Source of the DNA: Granulosicoccus sp.
GTDB lineage: Bacteria > Pseudomonadota > Gammaproteobacteria > Granulosicoccales > Granulosicoccaceae
DNA: 58,545 nucleotides
NCBI GenBank assembly: GCA_013002205.1
Contig: JABDKN010000005.1
Span: 1 to 58,545 of the forward strand
Reading direction: 5' to 3'
Shown here: in pieces, positions 8,675-16,717 of the stretch
Position numbering within the stretch: the stretch's first letter is position 1
How the letters are laid out: each line of letters starts with the position of its first letter
The notes under the pieces: generated by a model
Seen by the model: the letters and a program-made list of their open reading frames with translations, nothing else
Database searches by the model: none
What the model was told of the DNA's origin: nothing
Program-made: the position numbers and the translations under genes

Positions 8675-9253
8675 ATGCAACTTCCCCTGTTTCCGCTGAC
8701 CAGTATCGTCCTGCCCGGTGGTTTGATGCCACTGCGCCTGTTCGAGCGTCGTTACATCGACATGGTCAAGGACTGTTTCAAGAATGAGACCGGATTCGGC
8801 ATCTGCCTGATAAAGCGCGGCAGGGAGTCCGGAGAGGTATCCGAACCCTATCCACGAGGCACACGCGTCTCCATCGTCGATTTTGACCAGGGCAGCGACG
8901 GCCTGTTGCACATCACCGCTCGCGGTGAGGAGGAGTTTCGCCTGTTGACCTACGCCTCCACCGATGCCGGGCTGTTGATAGGCGAGGTCGAGCCTTTGCC
9001 ACGCAGGCCAGCAACGACGATGGAGCCGGAGTACGAACTGCTGTCGCAGAAGCTCGACCTGATTCTCAGCTATCTGGAGACTGACATCCGTTTCGAGGAA
9101 AAGCACCTGGATGATGCCGACTGGATCTGTCATCGCCTGCTCGAGGTTCTGCCGTTGACCGCCGAAGCGAAATTCGAACTGTTGCAGATGGACAGTAACC
9201 GCGAACGTCTGGCTGCGCTCAGCGCCTTGCAGATCGAAATCGCCGAACGTTGA
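8675..9253 (+). CDS. Stand-alone Lon N-terminal (substrate-binding) domain protein
   Basis: A 192-residue protein matching the LON substrate-binding domain found at the front of Lon proteases, with no ATPase or peptidase part. The beginning (LPLFPLTSIVLPGGLMPLRLFERRYIDMV) is the family signature, and the FGICLIKRG strand follows. Stand-alone versions are widespread in proteobacteria; no biochemical role is firmly known, though binding of unfolded segments is presumed. ATG 8675 follows the ubiX stop by three bases, with GGAGAG about eight bases before it, so the two are probably co-transcribed. It ends 23 bases before the convergent argA stop. Confidence 0.88.
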   Translation: MQLPLFPLTSIVLPGGLMPLRLFERRYIDMVKDCFKNETGFGICLIKRGRESGEVSEPYPRGTRVSIVDFDQGSDGLLHITARGEEEFRLLTYASTDAGLLIGEVEPLPRRPATTMEPEYELLSQKLDLILSYLETDIRFEEKHLDDADWICHRLLEVLPLTAEAKFELLQMDSNRERLAALSALQIEIAER

Positions 9254-9276
9254 CGGGCGATGCGGCTAGCTGCTGC

Positions 9277-10650
9277 TTACAAACCCTTCTGGTAGATCTT
9301 GGAATTGCGCTGCTGGTTGTAACTGGCGCGGCGTCTGGCGGGCAGATCATCCAGTGAGACCTCCGTATAGCCGCGAGCGACGAACCAGTGCCCGGTGTGG
9401 GTGCTCAGGATACGCGCCTGCCTGTACGATTGCTGGCGGGCAATGTCCTCAAGATGTGTGAGCAGCTGATCCGCCCGTCCCTGGCCTCGGTAGTCCGGGT
9501 GAGTGGCCATGCAGGCTATCTCTGCGGTCTGGCAATCCTCATCCAGGAACAGGGCGGCACAGGATACGATGGTGCCGTCGCGCTCACTGACCACGAAGCG
9601 GTTGATATCCAGTTCCAGCTCTTCCCGTGACCGGCTGACCAGCGTTCCCGACGCCTGCAGGGGAGCAATCAGCTCGATGATGCCGCCGACGTCGGAAATC
9701 GTGGCGGGTCGGATGTGTTCCCAGCGTTCTGCCGTGATCAGTGTGCCACTGCCATCACGGGTAAACAGTTCGCGAAGCAGCGCATTGGGGTCATCGCTGC
9801 GCAACAGATGGACACGCCCGACACCCTGTTTGCAGGCCTTGATGGCATTGGGCACTATCTGCATCATGCTCTGTTCTGCTGACCAGGCATGGCTGTTCGA
9901 TTGGCCGTCACGGTATTGCTCATCCTGCGACGATCGGGACGCAATAAAGGTACGTTCCAGTCGATCGGCACTGGCCTGGCGCATGATCGAACCATCCGGC
10001 TCACTCGGCAGCTGAGGGACCAGAAACACCAGCTTGTCCGCGCCCAGGGCAATGGCCGTCGCCGTCGCCACATCGGTCACCGTGACGTTGAAGACTTCAC
10101 CGGTCAGCGAGTAACCCAGAGGCGGCAGCAGTACCAGCTGTCCTGCGTCGAGCATCGTGCGAATGACCGCGTGATGGATTTCCCTGACCGCTCCGGTGTG
10201 CTGGAAGTCCACGCCATCATGCACGCCAAATGGTTGTGCAGTAACAAAATTGCCGGAGGTGACCGCCAGACGGGCACCGGCCATGGGTGTATTGGGAAGT
10301 CCCATGGACAGGCGTGCTTCCAGGTCGTTGCGTGCCAGGCCAGCCTCTGCGATCATCGCGTTCAGTGCTTGTCGATCCGTCACCCTGCGACCGGCGACGA
10401 TGTGGCTGGCTGCCCTGGCCTGCGCAAGCTGGTCATCGACCTGATCGCGTAGACCGAAACACAGCACCAGACGTAAACCTAAATGACTTAACAGGGTCAG
10501 ATCGTGTGTCAGGGTAGGTAACAGATCGCTTTTGAGTGCGCTGCCCGGCACGGCCAGAACCAGAGTCTTGCCGCGATGTGCGTTGATGTAGGGCGTGGCG
10601 GCTCTAAACCAGTTGATGGCTTCATCGGCACCGTGTGTCTGATTCGTCAT
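9277..10650 (-). CDS. argA: N-acetylglutamate synthase (amino-acid kinase plus GNAT domains)
   Basis: Catalyses acetyl-CoA + L-glutamate to N-acetylglutamate, the first step of arginine synthesis. At 457 aa it has the classical two-domain form. The N-terminal amino-acid-kinase-fold arginine sensor (residues ~20-290) includes VLAVPGSALKS and the GVDFQHTGAVREI stretch. The C-terminal GNAT acetyltransferase (~310-445) has the acetyl-CoA-binding loop in HPDYRGQGRADQLL. Length and the HTGAVREI motif match gammaproteobacterial ArgA rather than ArgB. The start is ATG at 10650 with only a weak ribosome site. It is monocistronic and divergent from the Nma111-like protease; feedback inhibition by arginine is expected from the family. 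Confidence 0.93.
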   Translation of the reverse strand: MTNQTHGADEAINWFRAATPYINAHRGKTLVLAVPGSALKSDLLPTLTHDLTLLSHLGLRLVLCFGLRDQVDDQLAQARAASHIVAGRRVTDRQALNAMIAEAGLARNDLEARLSMGLPNTPMAGARLAVTSGNFVTAQPFGVHDGVDFQHTGAVREIHHAVIRTMLDAGQLVLLPPLGYSLTGEVFNVTVTDVATATAIALGADKLVFLVPQLPSEPDGSIMRQASADRLERTFIASRSSQDEQYRDGQSNSHAWSAEQSMMQIVPNAIKACKQGVGRVHLLRSDDPNALLRELFTRDGSGTLITAERWEHIRPATISDVGGIIELIAPLQASGTLVSRSREELELDINRFVVSERDGTIVSCAALFLDEDCQTAEIACMATHPDYRGQGRADQLLTHLEDIARQQSYRQARILSTHTGHWFVARGYTEVSLDDLPARRRASYNQQRNSKIYQKGL

Positions 10651-10794
10651 GAAATTCAGTGGTAGCTGTTTCGGTCACTGTGCGCGGTGCGGTATTTCTC
10701 AACGCAGCCTATAGTAATTGTAGTGGACGTGGTACTGCGGGGGATCTGGAACACTTGTTGCGCAACATTGGGCAGTAATCGGGAGAGAGTAGTC

Positions 10795-13671
10795 GTGACA
10801 TTTATCGTGCCAGAGTGCCGTTTGCGGCCAAGTGCCCGTCAGCAGGTTCAGCAGGTATTGCCGTCGCTGATAATCTGCGCCTTGCTGTCCTGGGTAGCGC
10901 TGAGCCTCTGGCCTGATACGGCAGTTGCCAATTCTACGGAGGAAGACGGCTGGGCGCGGACGGTTTCGCGGGCCGCCGACTCGGTGGTTTCCCTGCAATT
11001 GTCCCAGTTACGAACCTTTGACGACTCCCTGCAGGGGGGCAGCAATGCCACGGGATTTGTCGTCGATGCTGAAAGGGGAATCGTGCTGACCAACAGACAT
11101 GTGGTCGGGTCCGGACCAATACGGCTCTCGGCCACTTTTCAGAACCAGGAACGGGTCGATGCAGTGCCCCTGTACCGTGATCCCATTCACGATTTTGCCT
11201 TTCTGCGCTACAACCCTGAGGATCTGCAATACGCTCGTCCCGCCTCGCTGCAGTTGCGTCCTGACAAGGTCAGCACCGGGATGAACATCCGCGTCATCGG
11301 CAGTGATGGTGGTGAGCAGTTGTCCATCCTGCCGGGCACCATTGCCCGGCTGGACCGGGAGGTACCCTCGTACGGACGCTATGGCTACAACGATTTCAAT
11401 ACCTTTTACCTGCAGGCTGCCTCGGGTACCTCAGGTGGGAGTTCCGGCTCTCCGGTGATCGATTTCGATGGCGACGTCGTCGCCCTGAACGCGGCTGCCA
11501 ATGTCAAGACCGCCAGCAGTTTTTTCCTGCCCCTGCCGCGTATTGCCCATGCCCTGGCGCAGTTACAGTCGGGCAAGGCCATCGAGCGTGGTGGATTCCA
11601 GACGCTGTTCGTGCACCAGCCATTCCGTGAGCTCAGGCGACTCGGGCTGGATCAGGCTACGGAGGATAGCGTCCGCGTGAACAATTATTCCACAACCGGC
11701 ATGCTGACCGTCGGGCAGGTCATTCCCGGCGGAGTTGCCGAGACGATACTGGAACCGGGGGATATCCTGATGTCGATTGCCGGCAGTCTGGTCACTGATT
11801 TCGTCAGCCTGGAGGCCCTGCTGGATGCCTCTATCGGCAAGACGCTCAGCGTGGACTTCATCCGCCAGGGAGTGGTGTCCACCGCTGGTATCAGGGTAGC
11901 CGATCTCAACGCACTGGCGCCGGACGAATTTCTGGAACTGGGTGACGCCATCCTGCAGGATATGTCGATTCAGCACGCCCGTGCGATGCATCGTGCTCAG
12001 CAAGGTGTGGTCGTGATGAATCCGGGCTACGTGTTCACCCGGGCCAATGTACCGAAGGGCGCGCTGATCATCGAGCTCGAAGGCCGTCCAGTTCACGATA
12101 TCGAGCAGTTCATGGAAGCTCTGGGCGAAACCGCCGGCGTGCTCAAGAAGCGCGTGCGATACATCGTCCCGGGCCGCGAGTTCAGCTCCGAGCTTGCGCA
12201 GATCCAGATCGATGATCGCTGGTTCAGGAACCGGGCCTGCGTACGCGTGGACGATGCCCGTTTCTGGGAATGCAGGGAGGTGAAACTACCGGTCGCCGAT
12301 GCGCGAAAGCCAGCCGATCTGGTCAGTGTGCCGACCTACAGGGATAAGCTGCTGGACCAGGTGGCGCCTGCCATGACACGCGTCGATTTCAGTATTCCGT
12401 ACGCTGCTGACAACGTCTATGCCCGGCATTTCAAGGGCGTAGGCATCGTGGTCGACAAGGAAGCCGGATTGATTGCAGTCGATCGCAACACGGTACCCAT
12501 CGGTCTGGGGGACGTGGAGATCACGTTCTTCGGCTCGCTGGTCATTCCCGGTGAGGTGGTATTCCTGCATCCTCGCCACAACCTGGCGCTGGTCAGATAC
12601 GATACCGCACAGCTGCAGGGAGCCCGCTTCCAGGCCGTCACACTCAGTGAGTCGAATACAGCGTTGCCTGCGGAACTGACCATGATCGGCTACCGTGCCG
12701 ACGGCACCTTCCGGCGTCATCCCATCGACGACATCAGTCGCCTGACCATCGGGTTCAATGCACCCGGATTACCGCGATTTCAGCAGTCGGCAATCGATGT
12801 GTATGGATTGCCCAACGTGCCGCCTTCGCTCGGCGGTCCTCTGGTCGATGAACGGGGTGTGGTGCACGCCGTGTACATGAGTTTCGCCTATGAGGAGGAC
12901 CGCGAGATACGTCAGCGTGAATGGGCCATGCCCGCGGCACTGATTCGGGAATCTCTGCGCATCTACCGCTCCGGGGTGCCGTATTATTCCCTGGATGCCC
13001 GTCTGTCCTACCAGCCACTGTCCGTGGCGCGCCAGTATGGACTGCCGGATGACTGGTTACTTCGTTACAACGAGCTGCCGGCCGACATACGGCGTGTGCT
13101 GTATGTAACCCAGCTGGTGCCCGGTACGGACGCTGCCGGCAAGCTGGTCTCAGGTGACATGATCCTGGCCATCGATGATCAGCTGGTTTCCGAGCTGTTT
13201 ACCGCAGAGACTCTGGCCCAGCGCCCTGCCATCGAGCTGACCCTGCTGCGAGGCGGTAAACTCATGAGTGTGGAAATTGCACCGTCGGAACTGGATACGC
13301 TGGGTACCCGACGAATCGTCAGTTGGTCCGGAGCGACTTTCCAGAGCCCCTTTACTGACATCAGCTACCAGAAAGCCGTGAATTTTCCTGGCGTCTACAT
13401 CGCAGACACCGAGGATGGATCGCCGGCAATCTGGGATGGCTTGTATCGCAACCGATTCGTGGTTGCCGTCGACGGTCAGCCGGTCGAGGACCTGGACGGT
13501 TTCGTCGATCTGGTCAGTGAACTCGAGCAGGATCAGATAACCCGTCTGACGGTCATGTCCATGAGTGGGCGAAAGCAGATTATCACCGTGCAGCCCGAGT
13601 ATAATTTCTGGCCTACGTTCGAGCTCAGGCGAGGTCCGGATGGCTGGGCGCGCTTCAGCCATCTGCACTGA
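10795..13671 (+). CDS. Large periplasmic double trypsin-like/PDZ serine protease with Nma111-like architecture
   Basis: A 958-residue exported protein when started at GTG 10795, chosen for its GGGAGAG ribosome site and the signal peptide that follows (hydrophobic core LIICALLSWVALSLW, likely cut after AVA). The first HtrA-like domain has an intact triad: His102 in LTNRHVV, Asp133 in IHDFAFLRY, Ser217 in TSGGSSGSPV. PDZ-like segments follow. A second trypsin-like domain (12.4-12.9 kb) is degenerate: AVDRNTV in place of the His motif, RHNLALVRY in place of the Asp motif and PSLGGPLV at the Ser position. Two further PDZ-like regions end the protein. An active first domain, an inactive second one and multiple PDZs recall eukaryotic Nma111, whose active site is similar. 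A role in envelope protein quality control is inferred. Confidence 0.87.
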   Translation: MTFIVPECRLRPSARQQVQQVLPSLIICALLSWVALSLWPDTAVANSTEEDGWARTVSRAADSVVSLQLSQLRTFDDSLQGGSNATGFVVDAERGIVLTNRHVVGSGPIRLSATFQNQERVDAVPLYRDPIHDFAFLRYNPEDLQYARPASLQLRPDKVSTGMNIRVIGSDGGEQLSILPGTIARLDREVPSYGRYGYNDFNTFYLQAASGTSGGSSGSPVIDFDGDVVALNAAANVKTASSFFLPLPRIAHALAQLQSGKAIERGGFQTLFVHQPFRELRRLGLDQATEDSVRVNNYSTTGMLTVGQVIPGGVAETILEPGDILMSIAGSLVTDFVSLEALLDASIGKTLSVDFIRQGVVSTAGIRVADLNALAPDEFLELGDAILQDMSIQHARAMHRAQQGVVVMNPGYVFTRANVPKGALIIELEGRPVHDIEQFMEALGETAGVLKKRVRYIVPGREFSSELAQIQIDDRWFRNRACVRVDDARFWECREVKLPVADARKPADLVSVPTYRDKLLDQVAPAMTRVDFSIPYAADNVYARHFKGVGIVVDKEAGLIAVDRNTVPIGLGDVEITFFGSLVIPGEVVFLHPRHNLALVRYDTAQLQGARFQAVTLSESNTALPAELTMIGYRADGTFRRHPIDDISRLTIGFNAPGLPRFQQSAIDVYGLPNVPPSLGGPLVDERGVVHAVYMSFAYEEDREIRQREWAMPAALIRESLRIYRSGVPYYSLDARLSYQPLSVARQYGLPDDWLLRYNELPADIRRVLYVTQLVPGTDAAGKLVSGDMILAIDDQLVSELFTAETLAQRPAIELTLLRGGKLMSVEIAPSELDTLGTRRIVSWSGATFQSPFTDISYQKAVNFPGVYIADTEDGSPAIWDGLYRNRFVVAVDGQPVEDLDGFVDLVSELEQDQITRLTVMSMSGRKQIITVQPEYNFWPTFELRRGPDGWARFSHLH

Positions 13672-13730
13672 AGTAACTCGTCAGCCCGTGGCTCCTCGCG
13701 CTCACTTTCACTGTCTTCGAGATTTTCATC

Positions 13731-14966
13731 ATGACTGATCTTTCCGTGTCGACGACGGAGTACGACGTGGTGATCGCGGGTGGCGGCATGGTGGGCAGTA
13801 TGCTGGCGGCGGCGCTGTCGGCCAGCAGCCTCCGTGTGGCAATTCTCGAACCTGTGGCGCCGGAACCTTTCGCGCCGGGTTCGTCACCGCAACTGGACAT
13901 CCGGGTGTCCGCACTGAGCATTGCCACCCAGCGAATGCTGCAGAAAGTGGGGGCCTGGCAGGGCATCATCGACAGGCGTGCCTGCCCCTACCGGCAGATG
14001 CTGGTCTGGGACGGCGAGGCGGAGGGGCGCACCCATTTCCGGGCCAGTGATATTGGTGCGCCTGAACTGGGTCATATCGTCGAGAACCGGGTTCTGCAGC
14101 TGGCCCTGCTGGAGACGATAAAGAGTGCCGGACGCGTGGACTACCTGTGTCCCGCCAGACTGCTTGCCTTCACCCGACTGGCTGACGATCGTATCCGCTG
14201 CGAGCTCAGCGATGGGCATGGGTCCGTCACCACCAGGCTACTGGTGGGTGCAGACGGCGCAAGATCCACTGTGCGTGAACTTGCCGGCATCGCTATCGAA
14301 TTGACAGCTTATCCGCATCATGCACTGGTCGCTACGGTGGAAACGGAGTTGCCTCAGCAGGACATTACCTGGCAGCGGTTTCAACCCACCGGACCCGAAG
14401 CGATGCTTCCCTTGCCAGGCCACCATGCCTCGCTGGTCTGGTATCACGACGCGGATCAGGTGCAGCGTCTCCGGCAAATGAACGATGAGGACTTTGTGAC
14501 GTGCGTGCAGGCGTCATTCCCGACCGAGCTTGGTGGCATTCGGTGCGTGATCGAGCGTGGCAGTTTCCCGATCGCGAAGGCTCATGCCCGGCATTACGTA
14601 GCCGATCGAATTGCCTTGATCGGTGATGCCGCACACACGGTCCATCCACTCGCAGGCCAGGGTGTAAACCTCGGCATGCTGGATGCAGCAGTGCTGGCCG
14701 AGGTGCTGCTGGAGGCTCTTGCAGCAGGCCGGGACCCCGGCAGTCGGCGCGTATTGCGTCGATACGAGCGCTGGCGTCGAGGCGAGAATGCGCTGATGAT
14801 ATCCATTCTGGACGGCTTCTACCACGCCTTCAAGCCGCAACCCGTTGCCGTGCGTACCGCCCGCTCCGCCGCATTGAACATGGCCGATCACGCAGGACCG
14901 CTGAAAAGCCTGATCATGCGTTATGCAATGGGTACAGCCGGTGATCTTCCGGCACTGGCTCGCTGA
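13731..14966 (+). CDS. UbiH/UbiF/VisC/Coq6-family FAD monooxygenase
   Basis: Flavoprotein hydroxylase of the ubiquinone-biosynthesis family, adding hydroxyls to the quinone ring. Motifs are the FAD Rossmann loop VIAGGGMVGSMLAAAL (residues ~13-28), the mid-protein GADGARSTVRELAGI (DG motif) and the C-terminal IGDAAHTVHPLAGQGVNLGMLD that contacts FAD. Length (411 aa) is typical. Which ring position it modifies (UbiF, UbiH or UbiI role) cannot be settled by motif reading, so no symbol is given. It is transcribed away from the preceding protease gene and convergent with ypeA. Together with ubiX it indicates aerobic ubiquinone synthesis. Confidence 0.9.
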   Translation: MTDLSVSTTEYDVVIAGGGMVGSMLAAALSASSLRVAILEPVAPEPFAPGSSPQLDIRVSALSIATQRMLQKVGAWQGIIDRRACPYRQMLVWDGEAEGRTHFRASDIGAPELGHIVENRVLQLALLETIKSAGRVDYLCPARLLAFTRLADDRIRCELSDGHGSVTTRLLVGADGARSTVRELAGIAIELTAYPHHALVATVETELPQQDITWQRFQPTGPEAMLPLPGHHASLVWYHDADQVQRLRQMNDEDFVTCVQASFPTELGGIRCVIERGSFPIAKAHARHYVADRIALIGDAAHTVHPLAGQGVNLGMLDAAVLAEVLLEALAAGRDPGSRRVLRRYERWRRGENALMISILDGFYHAFKPQPVAVRTARSAALNMADHAGPLKSLIMRYAMGTAGDLPALAR

Positions 14967-14994
14967 GGAAGTGCTGGCCCTGATCGGCTCCTGC

Positions 14995-15414
14995 TCACTC
15001 GTCCGGAATCAATCGCTTGCCGAGACTGATGCAATGGTCATCGGAGAAACCGATGGACTGATAGAAGCGGATGACCTCATCGTTACCGTGTCGCACCTGG
15101 AGATTGATTTTCGGGCAACCCAGCGACAGCAGGCGGGATTCCACGTCCTCCATCAACCGTCTACCCAGACCTGTCCTGCGACAGGACGGGGCAACTGCCA
15201 GGTAGTTTACCCATCCACGATGGCCTTCATAGCCTCCCATGACCGATCCGTTGAGGACACCTGCCGATTCGCTGACCAGGAACAGATCATCCTGTACGGC
15301 GCATTTTCGACGAATATCCAGAAGCGGATCGTTCCACGGCCGGGTCAGTCCGCAGTCTACCCACAAGGCAATGACGCGCTCGGTATCGCGGGGCTCGAAA
15401 GGTCGAATGTTCAT
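14995..15414 (-). CDS. ypeA: GNAT N-acetyltransferase, YpeA type
   Basis: A 139-residue single-domain acetyltransferase closely resembling E. coli YpeA: IRPFEPRDTERVIALW, the LTRPWNDP loop, VMGGYEGHRGWVNYLAV, the acetyl-CoA loop RRTGLGRRL, and the ending SLGKRLIPDE. The substrate is unknown. The frame stays open another 35 codons upstream, but ATG 15414 gives the family's normal length (about 141) and N-terminus, so I chose it. No strong ribosome site is visible. It is divergent from the HugZ-like gene 66 bases away and convergent with the UbiH-family gene. Confidence 0.9.
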   Translation of the reverse strand: MNIRPFEPRDTERVIALWVDCGLTRPWNDPLLDIRRKCAVQDDLFLVSESAGVLNGSVMGGYEGHRGWVNYLAVAPSCRRTGLGRRLMEDVESRLLSLGCPKINLQVRHGNDEVIRFYQSIGFSDDHCISLGKRLIPDE

Positions 15415-15480
15415 GGGCTGTGGTTTATCATGCATGGCTTGTGGAAACATCCGATTATATCCTGACGCTGCCTGCCACCC

Positions 15481-15969
15481 ATGAGTGAAGAGCACCAACC
15501 CGCCGAAGTGCTGGCGCAATTGAAATCAGCGATGAACAGTGTGCTGCTGGCGACTGTCGGTGAAAACGGCGATCCGCACAATGGTTACACGCCCTTCATT
15601 TTCGATGATGCCAACCTGATCATTTTTGTCAGCCAGCTCTCCCTGCATACCCGTGATCTGCTGGCCAACGGCCGGGTGTCGGCAATGCTGATCAGTGACG
15701 AGGCAGATTCGTCGCAGATTTTCGCGCGTACCCGCGTCAGCTATCAATGCCGGGCAGAACCGATAAGCCGCGACGATGAACGCTTTGACGCTTATCTGGA
15801 TCGACTTGAACAGCGTCACGGAAAGATGATCGGTCTGTTGAGGCAATTGCCGGACTTCGTGCTGTTCAGACTTGTGCCCCGTCATGGCCAGTTTGTCATG
15901 GGTTTTGGTAAAGCCTACAAGCTGACCGGTGAAAAACTGGATCAGTTCGAGCTTGCCACCTCGGCCTGA
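15481..15969 (+). CDS. HugZ-like pyridoxamine-5'-phosphate-oxidase-fold protein
   Basis: A 162-residue protein with the split-barrel flavin/haem-binding fold of the PNPOx superfamily. The N-terminal part (SVLLATVGENGDPHNGYTPF) and the FVSQLSLHTRDLLANGRVS segment are characteristic. The VMGFGKAYKL ending resembles HugZ/HutZ haem-utilisation proteins, which bind or degrade haem. It is shorter than full-length HugZ (about 250 aa), lacking the C-terminal DUF2470-like part. A general flavin reductase or haem-storage role is equally possible. No TonB receptor or haem transporter is nearby. ATG 15481 is the first start. Confidence 0.8.
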   Translation: MSEEHQPAEVLAQLKSAMNSVLLATVGENGDPHNGYTPFIFDDANLIIFVSQLSLHTRDLLANGRVSAMLISDEADSSQIFARTRVSYQCRAEPISRDDERFDAYLDRLEQRHGKMIGLLRQLPDFVLFRLVPRHGQFVMGFGKAYKLTGEKLDQFELATSA

Positions 15970-16080
15970 GGACCTTTGCCCTTCCTCGAATCAGGCGCAG
16001 CCTGACGCCGAAGCGGTCCGGGGTGTCAAGATGGAGACTTATCCGTCGATACCTGTACCAGGGAATCACGGAGTCCAGCC

Positions 16081-16671
16081 ATGAGCACAGGTATGCTCTT
16101 TCTTGTCGTTGCGGGTGTCATCGCGATCGCCGCAATCGTCATCTACAATCGCCTGATTACGTTGAGAAACCGCTTTCTCAACGGATTTTCCCAGATAGAG
16201 GTTCAGTTGCAGCGTCGTTACGAACTGATTCCCAATCTGGTGGAAACAGCCAAGGCGTACCTGAAACACGAAAACGAGACGCTGCTGGCGGTGACGGAAG
16301 CTCGCAATACAGCATCGCAGCGATGTGCGGCGGCCGCGCGCAATCCGCAGGATGCTTCTCTGGTGGGTGAACTCGCTTCTGCAGAAGGCGTCCTGAGCGG
16401 CGCGATGGGCCGGCTCAACGTGGTCATGGAAAGCTATCCCGATCTCAAGGCGGATGCGCAGATGCAGCAGTTACAGGAAGAGTTGACCTCGACGGAGAAT
16501 CGTGTGGCATTCGCACGCCAGGCTTACAGTGATGCCGTCATGCAATACAACATTGCACGTGAACAGTTTCCAGCGGTCATCATAGCCAGTGCGTGTTCTT
16601 TCAGGGAGGCGGATCTGTTCGAGGTGTCCGAACCCGGGATGAAGCAGGCGGTACGCGTGTCGTTTGCCTGA
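16081..16671 (+). CDS. lemA: LemA family membrane protein
   Basis: A 196-residue LemA protein: an N-terminal signal-anchor helix (residues ~4-22) and then the helical bundle hallmark around NRLITLRNRFLNGFSQIEVQ, RRYELIPNLVETAKAYLKHE and EARNTA. The NIAREQFPAVIIASACSFRE ending is also typical. LemA function is not well defined; it is repeatedly found next to membrane metalloproteases, as here, where the M48 gene starts 46 bases downstream. Co-transcription is likely. The start at ATG 16081 places the membrane helix at the expected position. Confidence 0.9.
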   Translation: MSTGMLFLVVAGVIAIAAIVIYNRLITLRNRFLNGFSQIEVQLQRRYELIPNLVETAKAYLKHENETLLAVTEARNTASQRCAAAARNPQDASLVGELASAEGVLSGAMGRLNVVMESYPDLKADAQMQQLQEELTSTENRVAFARQAYSDAVMQYNIAREQFPAVIIASACSFREADLFEVSEPGMKQAVRVSFA

Positions 16672-16717
16672 GCGTGTTGGATAACGGTTTTCCGGACCAG
16701 TCTGACCCGGACTATCC

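Noticed and set aside
8486-9133. 215-codon minus-strand frame opposite ubiX and the LonN gene
   Set aside because: It is antisense to two recognised genes and has no family features.
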